NCBI RefSeq assembly: GCF_001522545.3
Contig: NC_031776.1
Location: 37,471,957-37,535,956 of the forward strand
Reading direction: 5' to 3'
DNA: 64,000 nucleotides
From: Parus major
Lineage: Eukaryota > Chordata > Aves > Passeriformes > Paridae
A program made the position numbers and the translations under genes. This document shows positions 61,907 through 64,000 of this stretch, one piece after another (position 1 is the stretch's first letter; the number at the start of each line of letters is the position of its first letter). The notes below the pieces were generated by a model. The model was not told the DNA's origin, did not search any database, and worked only from the letters and a program-made list of their open reading frames with translations.

Positions 61907-61984
61907 CTGGAAGAGAGATGATAAATGTCTGTCTTCTATGGTGGCAAAGGAAATCACAAGGGACTATGGGGACGGTCTGTGCTG

Positions 61985-62530
61985 TGTCTCAGGATCTGTA
62001 CTAAATTCTCAAGAGGTTCCTGTGAGACCTTCACATGAGAGGTACATCCCATTAACAGCACCCATCTGTCAGGGAACTCAGCAGAGCTGCAGCACTATGG
62101 GAGTTTGGAACTGCTGTTCAGTTACACCACATTTCAACTCGAATGCCTTTACCATGCCCTGTGCTCCGGAGCTCCACTTCAGCTCAGGCTGGAACCCTCA
62201 GCCCTTGCCAGAGCCAGCCCATCACTCTTGCAGCCTGACTGTACCCTGCCTCTTGGCTACATCCCATCTTCTAGCTTTCCTCTAGTATTGCATCAGCTCC
62301 CATCTTCTGCTACTTCTGATCAGACATCCGGATGGACACCAGGCCTGACAGATTCTATTCTGTCTAACCCTGTGACCAGCACTGCTCAGACTGCATGGGA
62401 CTGTGCCAGCGTTGGGAAAAGCCCTGCCTGCGGAATCCTCAGCTGCCAGATTATCGCTCCTTGCAGAGTAGCCACGCTCTTTGCTGCTCCCTGACAGACA
62501 ACTTGAAAGAACCAGTAGTGCATACCAAAA
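61985..62530. other. GC-richer unassigned stretch upstream of exon 1
   Basis: About 500 bp richer in G+C than its surroundings, beginning 80 bp upstream of the first coding exon. Overlapping open frames run on both strands (for example plus 62105-62494), but none resembles a known protein. It could be an old repeat, an untranslated exon or a regulatory element; I cannot tell which. Confidence 0.35.
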
Positions 62531-62620
62531 TGTCCACATCTAGACTCTTAATTTAAGGAAAGGCCCAGCAATTATGATGAGATAGCATAAATGCAAGAAC
62601 ACCTGTAAATTGTTAGGTGT

Positions 62621-62641
62621 TTGTGGTGGTGGTGGTGGTGT
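62621..62641. repeat. (GGT)n trinucleotide repeat
   Basis: About six GTG units (gtggtggtggtggtggtg). Confidence 0.85.
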
Positions 62642-62784
62642 TTCCTTGTGAGCTTTTCATACAAAATAAGACATTTTTATCTGTGTCATGAATTGTCTAA
62701 ATCAAAACTCACCAGACTTATTTCATTAAAAAGCATGTGTATTCTATTACTATTAAAAACACCAGAAAAAGTTTTTTGGACAAT

Positions 62785-62900
62785 ACTCTCAGGCGCACGG
62801 TGTGCCTCTTGGGGATGGTCTTGTGCAGAGCCAGGAGAGTAGGACTCAATGATCTTTGTGGGTCCCCTCCAATTCAGCATACTCTGTGATTCTGTGAAGT
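62785..62900 (+). mobile_element. CR1 LINE 3' end, sense
   Basis: Sense CR1 terminus: GTAGGACTCAATGATCTTTG, TGGGTCCCCTCCAATTCAGC, ATACTCTGTGATTCTGTGA. Short, 5'-truncated copy with the intact octamer-like end; its tail resembles the tail of the SINE at 7261-7386. Confidence 0.83.
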
Positions 62901-64000
62901 AGTTTCTTAAACACTTAAGAAGCGCAGCCAAGCCATTTATGTCTTTGCACAGTGGTAGCAGCATCAACAGACTGTCTAACTCAATCTGCCAGTTGATGGT
63001 GAGTCAGGATCACAGTACAAATAAGGTAGGGAAAAAGTTTCAGAGTCCCTGTACTATTAAAAACACCATGAGGCTAAGCACACTGAACTCTTAACTGGGA
63101 AACTTCCAAGAAACCTATTCCTGTCATGGAGTCTCTTTCATGGACAGAGGCAACACCCTTTCTCAGATTTACACCTGAAATCTGAGGGGGAAAAGTACTG
63201 AACTGAAATCAAACAACTGTTATAAAATCTCATTCCCAGTACTTGTAAAGCAGAATGCCAAGTACACAAGACACACTTTTTAAAATTCTATTTTAAACAA
63301 GTTAGAAAACTGATATGTTAAACAGCACTTCTGATCCAAAGTTGTATTTAACAGTGACTTCCCAAATGCACACTTGGAAAGACAGCATAAAACCTGTCAT
63401 CTGCTTCCCCAGAAAGTAGATCCTTGGTTTGTCTCAGACAGTAAATTTAAACTTAAAAAGCCACAGCAAATACAAACACAAAACACAAAATATTGTGAAG
63501 ATACACCGCACCCATTTTAACTGAATTGTTTATTTCTTGTCACTAATAGTTTTTATACTATTATATATTTATACTATGCAATTTCTATGCATGGGGAAAG
63601 TCTGCAGGCTTTGCAAGCTAGCAGAAGCATACTACTTCAGCAAAGTGAAAATTGCTAACACGGGAGGTACAGTCTGTCATACAGAACTGCCTACCCTTTG
63701 TACCAACAGTAAACAGCCGCTCCACCCTCAACAGCATGTAAAGATTTCACCGCTTTTATTCTTTACAGGACAATTTATCATGAATCATTTTCACACATGC
63801 AGAAAAAATCCTGGTTTTTTTCTGTAAACACAGAAAAACCAGCCACTTACACTGATATCATGCCAAACAAGGTATCTACTACTATACTGAATATTAGGGG
63901 TATGTCCTTCTCCTTCAGAACAACATGAGAAATAACAGAACTACTTCCTTCAGATAATTTATGAAAGAAAAATATTAAACATTTTAATTTTTTCATTCAT
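62901..64000. other. Right-edge sequence, probably BAZ2B 5' UTR intron
   Basis: AT-rich sequence with no coding exon recognised. Because exon 1 has only two untranslated bases, this should be intron leading to upstream non-coding exons outside the window. Confidence 0.5.

Noticed and set aside
1..64000. A prokaryotic-style system such as CRISPR, toxin-antitoxin, operon or phage
   Set aside because: The window is a vertebrate gene with introns; no arrays, operons or ribosome binding sites are present.

Overview
The window is vertebrate nuclear DNA, almost certainly from a songbird (passerine). It is AT-rich, with long introns and consensus splice sites. It carries several CR1 LINE fragments, two avian-type retroviral LTRs, and a SINE with a tRNA-Ile-like head joined to a CR1-like tail, the architecture of passerine TguSINE1 elements.

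Nearly everything from about 3.05 kb to 61.9 kb is one protein-coding gene on the minus strand: BAZ2B (bromodomain adjacent to zinc finger domain 2B), a non-catalytic subunit of ISWI-type chromatin remodelling complexes. I placed 35 coding exons by reading frame, splice sites and resemblance to the known vertebrate protein. The start codon is at 61904-61902 and the stop at 3411-3409. The exon lengths sum to 6480 coding bases (2159 residues plus stop) and every junction keeps frame.

In protein order the gene encodes: a Ser-rich N-terminus and acidic tracts (exons 1-7, 61.9-45.8 kb); a TAM/MBD-like domain and two AT-hook-like motifs (exons 8-11, 43.5-37.5 kb); a long charged coiled coil built from small phase-0 exons (12-19, 36.5-26.6 kb); DDT and WHIM segments (20-22 and 25-28); an acidic linker (23-24); a Ser/Pro-rich linker (26-27); a PHD finger (32); and a C-terminal bromodomain (34-35). 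Together these bind DNA, contact the ISWI ATPase and read histone H3 tails.

Left of the gene lie a 3' UTR with two candidate poly(A) signals and an AT-rich spacer. At 1-360 there is a GC/CpG-rich block that is probably the promoter of the neighbouring gene (WDSUB1 by vertebrate synteny, unproven here). Right of the first coding exon are a GC-richer unassigned stretch and a CR1 3' end; the gene's untranslated first exons are not identified and probably lie beyond the window.

There is no prokaryotic-type system, CRISPR array or functional RNA gene. The points most worth checking are: apparent absence of an N-terminal cassette exon expected from mammalian BAZ2B, in a 6.9-kb intron now holding two LTRs; a clear alternative 5' splice site in exon 30 that adds or removes 35 residues; a microexon with tandem donors; three 66-bp coiled-coil exons; and two well-formed intronic inverted repeats.
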